A stretch of 64,000 nt of DNA from Atrichornis clamosus (lineage: Eukaryota > Chordata > Aves > Passeriformes > Menuridae): assembly GCA_013400975.1 (NCBI GenBank), contig WBMZ01008990.1, positions 209,715 to 273,714 on the forward strand, given 5' to 3'. Below, in pieces: positions 63,980 through 64,000 of this stretch. A model generated the notes under the pieces. The model had not been told where the DNA came from, did no database searches, and saw only the letters and a list, made by a program, of their open reading frames with translations. Each line of letters starts with the position of its first letter. Within the stretch, counting starts at the first letter, position 1. Made by a program: the position numbers and the translations under genes.

Positions 63980-64000
63980 TGTCGTGGTTTTGCCAGACCT
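63980..64000 (-). mobile_element. Start of a probable LTR inserted in the CR1
   Basis: TGTCGTGGTTTTGCCAGACC resembles the terminus of the avian LTR families seen at 56559 (TGTAGTGGTTTGGCC) and 22068. The abrupt switch from CR1 supports an insertion. Only 21 bases are inside the window. Confidence 0.4.

Noticed and set aside
1..64000. tRNA, snRNA, rRNA, CRISPR, operons and other prokaryotic features
   Set aside because: No tRNA A/B boxes with a foldable cloverleaf, no known small-RNA sequence, and the DNA is clearly vertebrate.

Overview
The window is vertebrate nuclear DNA, almost certainly from a bird and probably from a passerine or another neoavian. The evidence is the repeat content. There are CR1 (chicken repeat 1) LINE copies, all on the minus strand with the typical AGAATCAT-type tail. 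There are several long terminal repeats (LTRs) of avian endogenous retroviruses (ERVs), whose family-level sequence I recognise from bird genomes. One MIR-type ancient SINE is also present. The DNA is A+T-rich and I found no intact protein-coding gene. All short open frames longer than about 60 codons read as chance frames or as pieces of mobile elements, so this is a gene desert or the inside of a very long intron.

Layout. 1-2.9 kb: unique A+T-rich DNA with a striking 48-bp inverted repeat (493-598) and a MIR-like SINE (about 2035-2205). 2.88-3.67 kb: a solo LTR bounded by a perfect 5-bp target-site duplication (TSD). 3.7-11.6 kb: no feature. 11.75-12.57 kb: a GC-richer block with the only exon-like structure in the window (12100-12236, acceptor and strong GTAAGT donor), a small CpG cluster and an A/C-rich tract. 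12.6-31.7 kb: mostly unique DNA with microsatellites, a possible ancient repeat tail (15.9 kb) and one minus-strand ERVL-type LTR (22068-22612). 31.7-33.7 kb: a 5'-truncated CR1 with a broken reverse-transcriptase gene. 35.15-35.64 kb: a pure purine minisatellite with a 28-bp unit. 39.8-40.8 kb: another solo LTR with a 6-bp TSD. 41.8-43.4 kb: an LTR inserted into an older LTR. 46.97-47.67 kb: a probable minus-strand LTR. 54.1 kb: a short CR1 tail. 56.07-57.15 kb: a second LTR-in-LTR nest with a perfect TSD. 62.2 and 63.0 kb: a diverged pair of direct repeats. 63.7-64.0 kb: a CR1 tail interrupted at 63980 by the first bases of another LTR-like sequence.

Nothing here works together as a gene system. 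The history readable from the sequence is layered retroelement insertion: ancient MIR, then CR1, then older LTRs, then younger LTRs nested in them. Three single N bases (42595, 47191, 61667) each lie in repeat sequence. Two of them lie between repeated pieces of the same LTR, so the apparent solo LTRs there may be proviruses collapsed in the assembly. No previously undescribed biological system was found. The most useful leads are the 12.1-kb exon candidate, the 493-598 hairpin, the 28-bp purine array and the two N-interrupted LTRs.
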